Source: Plantago ovata
Lineage: Eukaryota > Streptophyta > Magnoliopsida > Lamiales > Plantaginaceae
Length of the DNA stretch: 64,000 nucleotides
Reading direction: 5' to 3'
Assembly (NCBI GenBank): GCA_028274465.1
Contig: CM051455.1
Coordinates: 115,605,547-115,669,546, forward strand
Shown: positions 44,617 to 57,429 of the stretch, piece after piece
How positions within the stretch are numbered: position 1 is the stretch's first letter
Layout: every line of letters begins with the position of its first letter
Notes under the pieces: generated by a model
Seen by the model: only the letters and a program-made list of their open reading frames with translations
Databases searched by the model: none
Told to the model about the DNA's origin: nothing
Position numbers and translations under genes: made by a program

Positions 44617-44798
44617 AGCAAGACACCACATCAGAAAGTAGATTTGACCAGTACGAGTCAAAAGTCTTTCAGCTCAAATCCTCCTAGTTCCTCAGCAAGT
44701 AGAAAACAAGTCAAAGTTGAAAAACTTCAGACTTGGGTTTCCACTGGACGTGTTCTTGAACATGTTAATGGACATCCATCATTGGATAATTAACTTGT

Positions 44799-47700
44799 TT
44801 GCTCTTGATTGTGCAGACTGCAGCCACGGAGACAAACGATGCAATCTGGCACTTTGATAGTGGTTGTGGAAAGCACATGACGGGCAACAAGAATAACCTT
44901 ATAAACTATAGACGGTGGTCTAAAGGTCCAACAATAAGGTTTGCTGGTGGAGGCTCCGGATCTACAAAAGGCTATGGTCATGTGAAGTTAGGATGCATAA
45001 CCATTTCTGGAGTTCTTTATGTCAAAAATCTTAAGTTTAACCTTTTCAGCATGAGTCAATTTGCTGACAAAGGATACTTCATCGAAATTAAAAGTGATGA
45101 ATGTAAACTTGTAGATTTTGAGACTAAAAAGGTTATAATGATTGCAAGAAGATCAGGATGCTTGTACACCGTTGATTGGTCTTCAACAAACGTTGAAAAA
45201 TGCCTTGTCTCAGATCATGATTGCCTTGCTGAAAAAGCATGGTTATGGCATAAACGAACAAGTCATCTAAACTTCAAGACGTTGAATAAGCTGTCTAAAA
45301 AGGCACTTGTAGTTGGATTACCTAGGGTTACTTTTAAGAAGGATGGTGTTTGCAATGCATGTCAGCAAGGAAAGCAAACCAAATCTTCCTTCAAGAACAA
45401 GGCAGTACCGTCAACTACAAAACCTTTACAACTCTTACACATGGACTTGTTTGAATCTTCTTCAACAATCTATGCTGGTAAGAAGTATGGTCTAGTCGTG
45501 GTAGATGACTATTCAAGATTCACTTGGGTAGTATTCATCAAGCACAAATCTGAAACCAAGACTGAAATACCTAACTTGCTGAATAAGCTTGAAGTCATGA
45601 AAAATGACAAGGTAAAAGTCATAAGGACAGACCTTGGTACTGAGTTTGTAAACCAGTACATAACTGAATATTGTACCTCAAAAGGTATTCAACATCAGTT
45701 ATCCTCAGTAAGGACACCACAGCAAAACGGTGTTGCTGAACGGAAGAATCGTACCCTGAAAGAAGCCGCAAGAACAATGCTTGCTGACACTGAAATAAGT
45801 GAGGCTTATTGGGTTGAAGCGATTAATACCGCCTGCTATACTCCAAATAGATGTTTGATTACTAAGGAATACAACAAAACTCCTTATGAATTGTTTGTTG
45901 GAAGACCTCCTAACATCACTCATCTAAGAGTATTTGGTTGCAAGTGTTTCGTTCTTAACAATGGTAGAGAATACCTAAGAACATTTCAACCAAAGGCAGA
46001 CGAAGCGATATTTCTTGGCTACTCCTTGCATAGTAAAGCTTATAGAGTTTACAACAAAAAGGCACAAAAGATTGAAGAATCTGTGCATGTTGTATTCTAC
46101 GAAAAGTCACAAGGTGTGCCTGCTGAAGAAGAAATATCAGAATGTATGAGAAAGCTAATCATACATGAGCAAAGAACTGAATCTAATGCTAGGCAAATCA
46201 AGTCAATTGAACTAAATGATGATTCTGACAATGACTCTCCTCCCCCGAGTCATGACAAGATAAATATAGTTCACGACAAAGAATTTCCAGCAAAAGATGC
46301 GGTTGCTCCGGAAGTTGCTGAAATTATGCAATCTCCGGTGCCTGTTGATGAAATACCTCAATCCAGCAATGCTGAACAAGCAGTTGCTGACGAACAAATC
46401 TCAGCAGAGACACAAATTCCCAGTAGTACTGAACAAGTACATACTGAAGAGTCACATGCTGATGAACAAACATATCCTGATCCAACAAACAGGAAACCTG
46501 TTAATAAATGGATTAGAGATCATCCCTCTACGGGTATGATTGGCGATATTAATAAACGCCAAGTGACTAGATCCAAAGCTACTCACGGACTTGCTGAAGA
46601 AGCAACTGTCGTAGAAGTAGAATCTTTGTTCTCTTGCTTTGTTTCAGAAATTGAACCTAAAACCATAGAAGAAGCTTTGAAGCATTCTGAATGGATAAAG
46701 GCAATGCAAGAAGAATTGGATCAATTTGAAAGGAACAAAGTCTGGAAACTTGTGCCACTTGCTAAAGATAAGAAAGCTATTGGTACAAAGTGGGTGTTCA
46801 GAAACAAGCTGAGCGAGTCTGGTGAAGTAACAAGAAATAAAGCACGCTTAGTTGCTCAAGGTTACTGTCAGACTGAAGGATTGGACTATGATGAGTCTTA
46901 CGCTCCAGTTGCAAGATTGGATGCAATTAGGCTTTTCTTGGCCTTTGCTGCTCACAATGACTTCATTGTTTACCAAATGGATGTTAAAAGTGCATTCTTA
47001 AATGGTGAACTTGCTGAAGAAGTCTACCTAGAACAACCCCCTGGCTTTGAACTTCCCTCAGAAATCAAGATGGTATACAAGCTTCAGAAAGCTGTATATG
47101 GTCTAAAGCAAGCACCAAGAGCATGGTATGATACCTTGGCTAAGTTCTTGCTGGAAAATGGTTTCAAGAAAGGTGAAGTTGACAAACATTATTTACCATG
47201 AACCATGATGGTAAATTAATCTTAGTTCAAATTTATGTGGATGACATAATTTTTGGATCTAAGGACAAGCAACTTTGTGATGATTTTGCCAAACTCATGA
47301 CTAATAAGTTTGAAATCAGTATGATGGGAAATTGAATTACTTCCTAGGATTGCAAGTCAAGCAACTCAAAGATGGAATATTCATAAATCAAGCAAAGGAT
47401 GCGAAAGAAATGCTCATAAAGTTTAGGATCAAAGAGGATGAGAAACCTAAAAAGATCTCTATGAGTGTTGGTACCAAATTGGGCTATACTAAAGAGGACA
47501 AAAGTGTTGAAGAACACAAGTATAGGAAGCTCATTGGTTCCTTGTTGTATCTTACAGCAAGTAGACCTGACATTCAGTATGCTGTTTGTGTGTGTGCAAG
47601 ATTCCAATCTGATCCAAGAGAATCACACTACAAAAAGGCAATCAAGATACTGAAATATGTTAAAGGTACAGTCAATGTTGGATTATGGTATCCTAAAGAT

Positions 47701-48180
47701 TCTGGACTTGAATTGGTTGGCTATTCTGATGCTGATCATGGTGGATCAACTCTTGATAGAAAAAGTACCTCTGGAACTTGTCAGTTTTTGGGTACTAGAT
47801 TAATATCATGGTTCAGCAAGAAGCAAACATGTGTCGCCAATTCATCTACTGAATCTGAGTACATTGCAGCTGGTTGTTGCACAGCTCAAATCCTATAGAT
47901 TCAGCAACAATTAAGAGATTATGGTATTTCTGCAAAGAAAACACCAATCTTTTGTGATAATACAAGTGCTATTGCAATTACGCAAAATTCTAAGTTTCAC
48001 TCTAGGACCAAGCACATTGATATTAGACATCATTTCATTAGAGATCATGTGAAAAAGGTGATATTGAGGTTGAGAAAGTAGGTACTGAAGATCAGCTTGC
48101 TGACATCTTTACCAAGCCCCTACCGGATAATAGGTTCGCAATGCTAAGGTATAACCTTGGATTGATTGAACTACCTCAAT
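44799..48180 (+). CDS. pol: Sirevirus B Pol region (protease, integrase, RT, RNase H)
   Basis: Protease motif [13 protein letters not shown] comes at the start. Integrase follows with its zinc site ([24 protein letters not shown]) and core ([39 protein letters not shown]). A variable acidic linker leads to RT ([36 protein letters not shown]), then RNase H ([26 protein letters not shown]). This is the standard Copia order. About 800 residues are open from 44799; the RT end and RNase H have a few breaks. Gag and Pol are in separate frames, with about 180 bp between them. Confidence 0.9.
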
Positions 48181-48200
48181 AAAAGATACACTTGGCAGAA

Positions 48201-48560
48201 TGCTGAAACAGGTATTCAGCAAGCCAAAGTATTCGTGTCTAAAAGACCAAGTCACTGATTTCTTCTAAAGAAATGATTAGTCACTACATGATTGCTAAAA
48301 CAGGCATTCAGCAAGTAATTCCTTCAAAACGGGTATTTGTTAGGAAACTTGACCACTCGCTGAGACAGGAACTCAGTAAGAGAAAGAGCTTAAGGATTGC
48401 TGAGACGGGTACCCAGACAATCAAAAGATACTGAAACAGGTATTCAAGTATCAAAGGAATTTTCTGAGACGGGAACTCAAAAAAAGAGCAAAAGCTCATC
48501 TCTCAGATTTTACCAAAGGATGTCTCAAGTGCAAAAGAATTTACTGATACGGGAAATCAG
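48201..48560 (+). other. Hairpin array of Sirevirus B (same as in element A)
   Basis: The eight inverted repeats of element A recur in the same order, with loops close to ACRGGNA. Some bases differ but pairing mostly holds. In hairpin 2 the 3' arm is TTCAGCAA here against TTCAACAA in A. In hairpin 5 the closing pair is G-C against A-T in A, and the bulged A and GATTG/CAATC stem are kept. Hairpin 7 is weaker here. Confidence 0.75.
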
Positions 48561-48946
48561 AAATGTCTTTTAAACTAAGAAAATATGAGATATCTAAGTA
48601 AGGGGGAACTTTCAGTAAGTATCAAGATTGTTAATTCAAACTCGCTGAAAAGATTCTTGTCTATTTCAGCAAGCAATCTATCCCGTATTACTCGGTAAAA
48701 TCAATTTGTGACGTTAAGCTGGCACAGATAAACTCGCAATTATCATGACATGAAATTGAATTGTGGCCATTGATTAAAAGGAGTTACTAATCTAACGGCT
48801 AACAAAACAAAGAGAGAGAGTGCTCTGACGGTTTTAGTTAGTGGGCCACTACGCATTCAATGCAAAGGCTCCACTAACTCCAGTGTTTCTCTGTTTTACC
48901 CTTGCTGAGAGCTCAAATCGATTGAGTTTCTCACACACCAGAGACA

Positions 48947-48956
48947 CTATATAAAG
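48947..48956 (+). promoter_or_regulatory. Internal TATA box before extra frame of Sirevirus B
   Basis: CTATATAAAG, about 140 bp before the ATG at 49090, in the same context as in element A. Confidence 0.55.
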
Positions 48957-49089
48957 AAGGAGTTAGAGAAATGACAAAATTCTTTAACTCACATTTCCTT
49001 TCTCTGCAAATTCTAGCCTGAATCTACTGTACCTCCGGTCAAAAAGCAAACTATCTCTTTTCGTACATTTTCTTGCTCTATATAAAGAA

Positions 49090-52000
49090 ATGGCTCCCAA
49101 GAGACAGTCATCTAAGCCCTCAAAGTCGTCAAAGGTTGACAGTGCTGAAACACGCACTGCTCCGGTGACTACTCCGGCCACAAACACAACGAAAGTTGTG
49201 TTGAAAAATGACCGAACTCAGAAAACCTATGCCTCCGTCATATCTTGACACTGAAAAGTGTGAGATGTTGATGCAATGGGGAGGGTTTGCAAAAGAAAAG
49301 TACATTAGGTACTTTTATGAACAAGAACTCGATGACCAAAATGAAGAGGCGCTTGAGTTCATCAAGCAGCAAGGCCTCATGAACTTTATCTCTGCTCGCA
49401 CTAAGCAAGTGAGCATGATTGATACAATGGAATTCTACAACAATGCAGAAATCCAGTCCCTTACAGACAGTAATGGAGTCACTGAAAAGTGATCCTTACT
49501 TATGTTCAGAACACGCAAATCGTCCTGAAATGGACTGATTTAGCGGAGATTTTTCAGATTCCAACCACTGGAACTGAAGATGACGTCACTGCTTCTGACA
49601 AAGAAATTGAAGCTTTCTACAGTGACGTCAGAAATGAGAAAATGAAGAAGGCGAGATAGCTCCTGTGACTTGGACAAAGCACGTTAAGAGAAAGCATCTC
49701 TGCCATTCACTTGGTCTAGTAGCTCTGCTACTGATAAAAGTTCTTGACTCCCAAGTTGGAGGAATTGACCAAGTAGGCCTGAGAAGATGGCCATTGTTGA
49801 TGCATATCTATGAAAATAAATCGGAACTTAACTGGCTAAGTACATTTTCAACAGGCTTGTTGATTGTGTCACTAAGTTTAAAGTAAAGGTAGAAGACAAC
49901 AAGGTCTCACCTTCCTTTCCAGTTATGTATGGAATCAAGATATGCTATATCCTTGAACATTTCAGGATTCAGCTAAGAAACCCATTGCCAATTAAGAAAT
50001 ATGTGTGCAATGTGGGAAGATCTTTCTACAAGCACAATGTACCTAAGATTGCTGGAAAGAAACTAAGAAGACAACAACTGCAAGTGTTGTCAACTTAGAG
50101 ATGAAACTGTTGTAGATGGTGGTAACACAAATGAAACTGCTGTAGAAAATCAACAAGGTACGTGTACAACACCTGTTGCTGAAAAGGCAACAATAGATGA
50201 CTCTGGGAAACTGGAGAAATCTAAAAAGAAAAAGAGGAAAGCTGATGATGACACTCAGACTGCAGCGTCATCAGCAAACCCCGTACCTAAGAGGAAACGG
50301 ACAAGTAACAAAAGAAAGAAGACACTGGCTTCTCAGTCAGTCCCTAATGTCCAAGACTCCTCAATCAATTCCCAGACAAATGCTGAAACGCATTTGCCAG
50401 TAGATGTTGCTGAAGTAATTACTGAAACATATATCAGCAATGTTGAAGTGTTTGCGGAAGCCTTCAACAATCAACTCAACGTTGATAACTCTACTGAGAA
50501 TAGACCACAAGGCAGTGGAAATGAAATTCCTGCCCAAGTCCCAGATATCTACATTGTAGATAATTTGGATGATCAAACCATGGAACCAGTAAGCGACATT
50601 GCTGCTGATCTGCAAAAAGCGGCACTTGCTGATGCTGCTGAAAAGATGGTTGCTGAACAAGCAACTCATCAAGTTGTTGAAACCCAGCTTGCTGAAGGAC
50701 CAGTTGCTGAAATAGCAATGGTTCCAGTTCCTGAAGTTGCTGAAACTCAAGAAGCATTATTCAAAGACGCATCTCTTGATGCTGAGAATAATGGCCCAAG
50801 TTCACCCAAGACATCAATTGACAAAGTCCAGCTTGTACTGGAAGATTTAAGCAAACAAATGGAGTTGGAGATTGAAGAATCATCCAACAAGTCAATTGAT
50901 CTCTTCATGACAAGCAGTGAGCTTAAAGGTCAAGATGCTTCTGCTCAACTTGTCATTTCAGAGACAAGGGAGATTGCTGAAACCGCATAGCTTTCTCAGT
51001 TAGAGCAAAATCAGAAGTCTGCTGAAGAAACAGTCCAAGAAGCTGAAGAAACTGTTAATGCTGAAAGGACTGAGCCACAACCTGTCCTTCCTCAGCAGGT
51101 AGTTAATTCAACCATCAGTAAAACTTCAAATTCTGAAAATTGTTCTTTTGCTAAAATTATTCTTTCTCTACAGACTTCTCAAGATGCAAGTCAGATGGTT
51201 GCTGAAGCCTCTGCACCAGAACCAACACTCCCTGCTCAGCAGGTAGTTAATAATTTTGGTATAAAAACTAAGTTTGACAGCTTAGTACTTGTGTCTAATT
51301 TAATTTATTTCAGGATGAACAAATGGAGGATGCTACTCAAGCTCCTCATGGAATGGAAATTGTACTACATGAGCTTGCTGACTCTCAGCAGGTAAATCAT
51401 GTTTCAGATTTAAACTCTAAAACAATTCTCCAAACCAATCCTGATCTAAATAAAATTCTTTTTCAGGCTCAAAAGGAGACCACTGAAGTGGTACTCATCA
51501 CTGAAGATCAGCAAGTAAGTTCTGAAGAACTTTACTTGAACTTCAAGAGGACAACTTTGTCAAGAGTTGCTAAGTCCGTCAGCAACTGGCAAAGTACAGG
51601 AGAATGGACTTCTCAGATCTTCACCTTCATCTCTCAAATGAGAAAAAGAGATCTTCACTGTTAAAGCTCGAAACATTTGTCCACTCCATCCTTCCTGAAG
51701 AAATGACATATTCTCAGCAAATGAGCTCAAATCTGATTGCTCAAATCAGAGAGAATATGAAGGCCAAATTTAAGAGTGCCTCTCCAGCTGAACAAGCTGT
51801 GATGCTCAAAGGTCTTTTGTTCCTGTGGTGGCTGATCCCCACAAATTAACTGAGGAAGAGGAAGTGACAAGTGTTGCTTTGTATAAGCACGTTGAGCTAG
51901 TCATTCTGACAGATGATGAAGAAGAAGAAGAAGATGAGAACATTCCCACTGATCCAGTGATGATGAAGGGAAAGATTCTAAGGACAAGAAAGATGACGAT

Positions 52001-54096
52001 GATGACAATCAAGGTCCAAGTCCTGGTGCTGGTGGATTGAAGTTAACAGTTGCTGAAAATACAATCTGACAATCAGCAAGCTGAACAACAACAATCTCAG
52101 CAAGAATCTCAACCTCCTCCTGCTGCTGCTGAAAATCAAGCACCTGTGCAAGGTGCTGATACTGAAGAAGAATACGCCAGAAAAAGGGCTGCCTTGAAAA
52201 GCCAGTTTCTGATGCCAAGGTTACTGAAGAAAACCTTGAAGATGAGGATGAAGAAGATGAAGATTACCAACGAGCTCTACAAAACAGTCTCGTGATCCAT
52301 GCAAGGCATACGCAGGATCTGGAAATTGGTGAATCTTCAAGACCAAAATCAAAGGAAGTTCCATCCCTTCCATACTACTGGCGAAACTCCAGTTATTGAG
52401 TCTCAAACGTTGCCTTCAGCAACTACTCAATTAAACTAACTACTGGCGAAACTCCAGTAATTGAGCCCAAACTCAATTGAAACAACTATCTACTGGTGAA
52501 ACTCCAGTCGTTGAGTCTGAAGCGTTGCCATCAGCAACCACTCAACAAAAAGGAAGTGAAGCTACTGACAAAGGCTCCAAAGTTGCTCAACTTGATGAAT
52601 CTGAGGATGATGACGACTTGTCAGAAAATGATGATGACAATCCAAGCGAGACCCAAAAGTCGTTCAGATTCTCCTCCTGATTACATCAATGATTTAGACG
52701 ATGGTCTAAGAGCCGAATTGCTGACGTGATGATCAGTTTGCTTCTGAAATTAAGGTTCATTCCTTAACACTCATTTAGTGCCGTTCCCAAGAGTTGAGGA
52801 GTTTACTCCCAGAATTCTAGCACTAAAGCAAGTCCATGATGCCTGCAAAGCTGAAGATGAGGCATTGCTTGCTGAGAGCCCACTTGACATTGGAAAGATA
52901 TTGGCTACAGTGCTGAGACGCACTACAACTTTGACAATAGCTCAGAGAGACATCAGTCTTTATCACAAGAGCTATGAAGAAGATGTAAGTCAGGCGCTCA
53001 AGCTTGCAAAGAATGCTCTGTCAAGGCTCAGAATATTATGGATGAGAAGGCCGCAACAGAGAAAAGACATGAAGAGAACATGATGAATATTCAAAAAGAG
53101 TTGCAACAATGAACTCTGACCAACAAGAATCATCATGAAGTATAACAGTCTCAACACTCTTGCTGAAAATTGCAATGAGTTTTATTCTCTGCACATCACT
53201 CCGATGTTGCAATCCATGTCTAAGGGGAAAAGAAAGAACACTAGAAAAGCAATCAACCCCTCCTACTCCTGCTGCTGATGTGCCACTTCCATTGAACCTC
53301 TTGCTGAAAGAGAGCAAAGTTCTAAAAGACAAGCAGAACTGAGTTAAATTCAGCAAGTACCAAAAGAGAAAAAACCGCTGCTGAAACTCAAGATTTCTGT
53401 CACACTGAAAGTCATCACAATCTGAATGAAGATGATGAGAAGATGATGACAATCAAACAATAGCTCAAGCCATAAGAGCTAGACCCTTAACAGCCATAAC
53501 TCCGTCTGGCCACTCAAGGCATTTTTCGTCTGACTCTTCAGCAAGAGATCAAGACAATGCTAAAACAAGAAGAAGAAGCAAAGACAGGAAGAGAAAAGGC
53601 TGGCCAGCATTGCTATTGGCTCCGGCATTGAATATACAAAGACCAGCAATGAGAAAACCACTCAGAATGTAATCAGAAACATTCATGGTTGCTGGATTTT
53701 AAAGCTGGAAGACTTGCTGGTAATGAGTTCTTTCCTACAAACCATTGAATCAAATGTTCAAATGGATTGAACTCAAGGTCCAAAGAAACAAGGAAAATCC
53801 CTCCCCAGAAATATTGCTGGGAAATGGTTGAATCTAGAGGTCTATGTAAGAAGAGTTGCCATTGGTAGACATACAAGAAGACCCAAATCTAGTCAAACCA
53901 CCTGGCATTGCTTACTAAGCTGCCCGGTACCAAAGAAACCTAAGAAGAAACTTGGATTGATTCCTATGAGTACTTCTATCTCACTGCTAGGATCAAGAAG
54001 AAGATCTCTCTGGTTAAGAAAGATTCATCGAAAAGCATTCAGATACAATCTCCATGCCGCAATGGGGCATGCATTTGTGGGTAATTAATTACAGGA
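49090..54096 (+). pseudogene. Sirevirus B extra reading frame, heavily broken
   Basis: Same extra protein as 30451-35726, starting MAPKRQSSKPSKSSK. All sections can be followed up to the gap, including the three intron-like segments (first at 51099-51173). Broken well over ten times. Composition again is rich in Glu, Ala, Gln and VAE motifs. Confidence 0.8.
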
Positions 54097-54196
54097 NNNN
54101 NNNNNNNNNNNNNNNNNNNNNNNNNNNNNNNNNNNNNNNNNNNNNNNNNNNNNNNNNNNNNNNNNNNNNNNNNNNNNNNNNNNNNNNNNNNNNNNN
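54097..54196. other. Scaffold gap (100 N)
   Basis: Exactly 100 N. Sirevirus B ends unfinished on the left and a LINE 3' end starts on the right, so real sequence is missing here, including at least the Sirevirus 3' LTR. Confidence 0.99.
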
Positions 54197-54327
54197 TGAA
54201 AAAGTTTAAAAGTACAAACGTTTATGTAGTAGCAATAACAAAAAGCCACACACGGCTTAAGTGAAAAAAGATGACAAAGCAAACTAAAACCCAGGAAAGT
54301 GATCCCTGGTTGCAGCCGCGGGCCTCG

Positions 54328-54723
54328 TTAAAACCCACCTATAGTAAAAACCCTGTGGGAAAAACCTACAGGTGGGAAAAAGAGTGCCTGAGCGTTAAAG
54401 CTGCGTGATCCTATAGTAAGGCTGCCCGGACATATCTCTGGCAACCTGAGGAGCAATAACATCGAGCTGGTGGAGCCATACACCATGCGAGTGATAGTTA
54501 GAAAGAGTGTCCGCCACCCCATTCCCTTCACGGTAGATGTGTGAGACTTTGAACTCCAAAGTAAGAAGGAGATCCAGAACTCGTAGCCATCGATTCCTAA
54601 ACTTCCAAGGAACAGTTGTGGAACGAGACTGAAAAGGCCCTCCACGTAGGTAGAATCCGTCTCAAGCCAAAGACGATACCAACCCTGTTGGCAAGCCAAC
54701 TCCACGCCAGTCATGGCTGCCAC
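54328..54723 (-). pseudogene. LINE RNase H region
   Basis: RVT_3-type RNase H. It includes FVAAMTGVELACQQGW and LWLETDSTYVEGL, with the second and third catalytic acidic residues. The first catalytic Asp (KCNTDGS) lies upstream near 54,860 in another frame, so there is a frameshift around 54,780-54,850. The C-terminal part ends GFSHRVFTIGGF, as in many plant L1 elements. Confidence 0.8.
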
Positions 54724-54792
54724 AAACTCAGCCTCATAGGCAAAGGCGCAACCTATATGTGTGACAAAACAGCAAAGGACATGCCCAAATGA

Positions 54793-55581
54793 TTACGAAA
54801 AACTCCCGCGGCTTAGCATCACCCGGGGACCCCATAGCACTACCGTCTGTATTGCATTTAATCCAACCCCACATCGGGAATGCCATTGAACCTCCACTAT
54901 AGTGGTGCTGCCCCTAGCACGCCCACGTATACCCAATGAATGAAGAGTAAAAAGGTCCTCCTGAGTATTGAACATAGAACCTTTCAAAGAATGATGTTGC
55001 TCCCGTATCAAGGACTTCAGAGTGAGAATAATGGAGTGTCGTGAGAAAGGAACATTATCAAAAATCCTCCTGTTCCGGGTAGACCATATTAGCCAAATCA
55101 AGGTGACAAAAGCAAGACGCCAAATGGAGCCAACCTGGGAGCTAAATGTCCGAGACATGGCAAAAAGCACCAGTTCATTCAAGCTATAGATAGAGGGCAT
55201 CTGGAGATGAAAGATATCCAAAATACGGTGCCAAATATCCTGAATGAAGCAACAATGCACAAAGATATGATCAATATCCTCACCTGAAGACCGACAGAAC
55301 ACGCAAAAAGACGGTCCCATGAAGCCATTGTGACGTAAGTGATCCAGTGTAGGCAATTTACCATGAATAGCCCGCCAAAGTGTGACAGAGCGACGAGGTG
55401 GTATGTAAGGTGCCCAAATCCAATCGCCCCAAGTGACCACAGGAAACTCCGGACGAAAGTGCTGATAGAAAATAGAACTAGAAGCAGATCCATTTGATGA
55501 AGGTATCCATATTCGGGTATCAGAGTGAGGAGGAGCTAAGGTGTAATTAGCAATGTCTCTAGCCACATCCGGGAAAGCCAT
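54793..55581 (-). pseudogene. LINE zf-RVT region
   Basis: Cys/His-rich region typical after RT in plant L1 elements: WGDWIWAPYIPPRRSVTLWR, then CVFCRSSGEDIDHIFVHCCF. It is shifted in frame relative to RT. The joins lie near 55,720 and 55,570, where coding similarity passes through a short block (CAFWLDNWLGYCIADRVG) in the third frame. Two frameshifts make ORF2 inactive unless they are sequence errors; they lie within 1.6 kb of the gap. Confidence 0.8.
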
Positions 55582-57421
55582 ACAGAACTCCGGTAGAATA
55601 TCCCAAACCCATTGGTGGTGTAATCAGAAATAGAAAACTGAAAGTGATGTCGTAAGTGAGCCGGGATCCCCACCCTATCCGCAATACAGTAACCCAACCA
55701 ATTATCAAGCCAAAAAGCACATGTGAGTCTGCTCCAACTAGCCATTTGGAATTCTGCATAAGTGCCGGATGACAATCTTTAAAGCCAAACCAGATTGTAG
55801 ATTTGACATAACGACGATGTCTCCCTTGACAGAGAAACCGAGAAAGAAAGATGTCCAAATAAGGCTCCCTACGATTAATAATGTCCCAGCAAAGTCTAGA
55901 AAGGAAAGCCTTGTTAGCAGCTACCAAAGAGCGAAGACCTAGACCACCTTCAGACTTAGGGACACAACACCTCGTCCAAGAGACACAAACCGAGCCCCTT
56001 TTAAGAATATCACCAGTGAAGACAAAATTCCGGATTCGACTCTCAAGCTTCTTAAGCAACGTGATTGGCCATCTATATATCATCATCGAATGAACAAACG
56101 CACCTTGGATCACCGATTGCACTAGACATATTCGCCCAGCCATGGAGAGAGATGATCCTTTCCAACGCGCAAAACGAGCCAGAATGCTATCAGCAATAGA
56201 CTGTAAAAACCTGGAGCGGGGAGCACCAATGAAGAGAGGGACCCCGAGATAAACAAAAGGCAGGCTCCCGGGTGAAATGCCTAGTATACGACTCATCCTT
56301 CTAGTCCTTGCAACCGGAATGGAGGGGCTGAAATAAACTCTAGACTTGGTTGGGTTAAAATGTTGACCGGACCAAGCCTTGTAACGATTTAGTATGCTCA
56401 GAATAGTGCGACAGTTGCTAGCTGAAGCCCTGCAAAAGATTATAACGTCATCGGCATAAAGTAAATGAGAAGGAAAGGTAATATTACGACCAATGAATAA
56501 AGGAGATAACGTCCCTGTACTTGTTGCCTGTGAAAGCAAGCAACTCAAGGCCTCCTCAGCTACACAAAAGAGAAGGGGGGATAGAGGATCCCCTTGACGA
56601 ACCCCTTGCGAACATTGGAAATAACCTTCTGGAGCCCCGTTGACTAGGACCGAGAGACGAGCTGAATGCAGAATGAATCGCACCCAATTCACAAAGATAG
56701 GAGAGAAACCCATACAGCGTAAAGCTTCCAACAAGAAATCCCAGTTAACTGTATCAAAGGCTTTCCTGATGTCCACTTTGATAGCAATATTACCATCCCG
56801 ATGGCGCAAATTCAAGCTATTCACACCTTCTGAAGCCAGAGCAATGCAATCATGTATACGACGACCCGGCACAAAACCAAATTGGTGAAAAGAGAGCAAG
56901 TCCGAGAGAATCAAGCCCAGCCGTTCAGAGAGGATTTTTGAGACCACCTTATATAAAAAATTGCCAAGAACTATAGGACGAAAATCCTCAATACGAATGG
57001 CATCCTTAAGCTTGGGAATTAGCGTGACAAAACTGGCATTTAAACCCATGGGGAAATGACCATGGATGAAGAAAGTGCGAATTGCGCTAGAAACATCATT
57101 GCCCACAATATGCCACATCGAATGATAGAACTTTCCCCCAAAACCGTCCGGACCGGGAGCACTGTCCGGGCACATGCCAAAAACCGTATGCCGGACTTCA
57201 TCGAAAGTTGGCACACGGACTAGTTCATCGTTTTGCAAAGTTGACACCAAGTTTGGAAAGAGATCAGCAAGGCCCTCAAAGGATGGTGCTGGATCAGAAT
57301 TCCTGGAGAATAAATCCTCATAATAATGTAATATATGACTTCGAATCTCCTGATGGTCAGAAGTGACAATATCATCAATCAATAAAGAAGTTAAACTACC
57401 TTGACCTTTGGAAATTTTCAA
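55559..57421 (-). CDS. LINE reverse transcriptase
   Basis: About 600 residues of open RT. Motifs in order are SAPGPDGFGGKFYHSMW, FVTLIPKLKDA with FRPIVLGNFLYKV, FVPGRRIHDCIALASEG, IKVDIRKAFDTVNWDFL, CSQGVRQGDPLSPLLFCVAE and the catalytic LLYADDVIIFC (near 56,450). It makes cDNA by target-primed reverse transcription in the nucleus. The visible start is the truncation point and not a true start codon. Outward from the RT core the frame is intact, except the last 50 residues, which follow a frameshift near 55,720. Confidence 0.92.
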   Translation of the reverse strand: MKISKGQGSLTSLLIDDIVTSDHQEIRSHILHYYEDLFSRNSDPAPSFEGLADLFPNLVSTLQNDELVRVPTFDEVRHTVFGMCPDSAPGPDGFGGKFYHSMWHIVGNDVSSAIRTFFIHGHFPMGLNASFVTLIPKLKDAIRIEDFRPIVLGNFLYKVVSKILSERLGLILSDLLSFHQFGFVPGRRIHDCIALASEGVNSLNLRHRDGNIAIKVDIRKAFDTVNWDFLLEALRCMGFSPIFVNWVRFILHSARLSVLVNGAPEGYFQCSQGVRQGDPLSPLLFCVAEEALSCLLSQATSTGTLSPLFIGRNITFPSHLLYADDVIIFCRASASNCRTILSILNRYKAWSGQHFNPTKSRVYFSPSIPVARTRRMSRILGISPGSLPFVYLGVPLFIGAPRSRFLQSIADSILARFARWKGSSLSMAGRICLVQSVIQGAFVHSMMIYRWPITLLKKLESRIRNFVFTGDILKRGSVCVSWTRCCVPKSEGGLGLRSLVAANKAFLSRLCWDIINRREPYLDIFLSRFLCQGRHRRYVKSTIWFGFKDCHPALMQNSKWLVGADSHVLFGLIIGWVTVLRIGWGSRLTYDITFSFLFLITPPMGLGYSTGVLYGFPGCG

Positions 57422-57429
57422 TTTGCGAT

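Larger units (their letters stand above)
40620..54096 (+). mobile_element. Sirevirus-type Ty1/Copia element B (5' LTR to extra frame, cut by gap)
   Basis: Fossil element in + orientation with 5' LTR, primer site, gag, pol, hairpin array, internal TATA box and extra frame; its 3' LTR is lost in the gap. Gag and the first two thirds of pol look whole. The last part of pol and the whole extra frame are broken many times (well over ten). Breaks become denser toward the gap, so part of the damage may be sequence quality. Confidence 0.9.
54197..57429 (-). mobile_element. L1-type LINE, 5'-truncated
   Basis: Non-LTR retrotransposon on the - strand. From right to left it has reverse transcriptase, a zf-RVT-type region, an RNase H domain and a 3' end with PPVGFSHRVFTIGGF coding sequence and AT-rich tail. 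The endonuclease part and ORF1 are missing: the element begins in the linker before RT and abuts the satellite at about 57430, a typical 5' truncation. The 3' tail (a poly-A would appear as T on the + strand) is lost at the gap. Confidence 0.9.
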
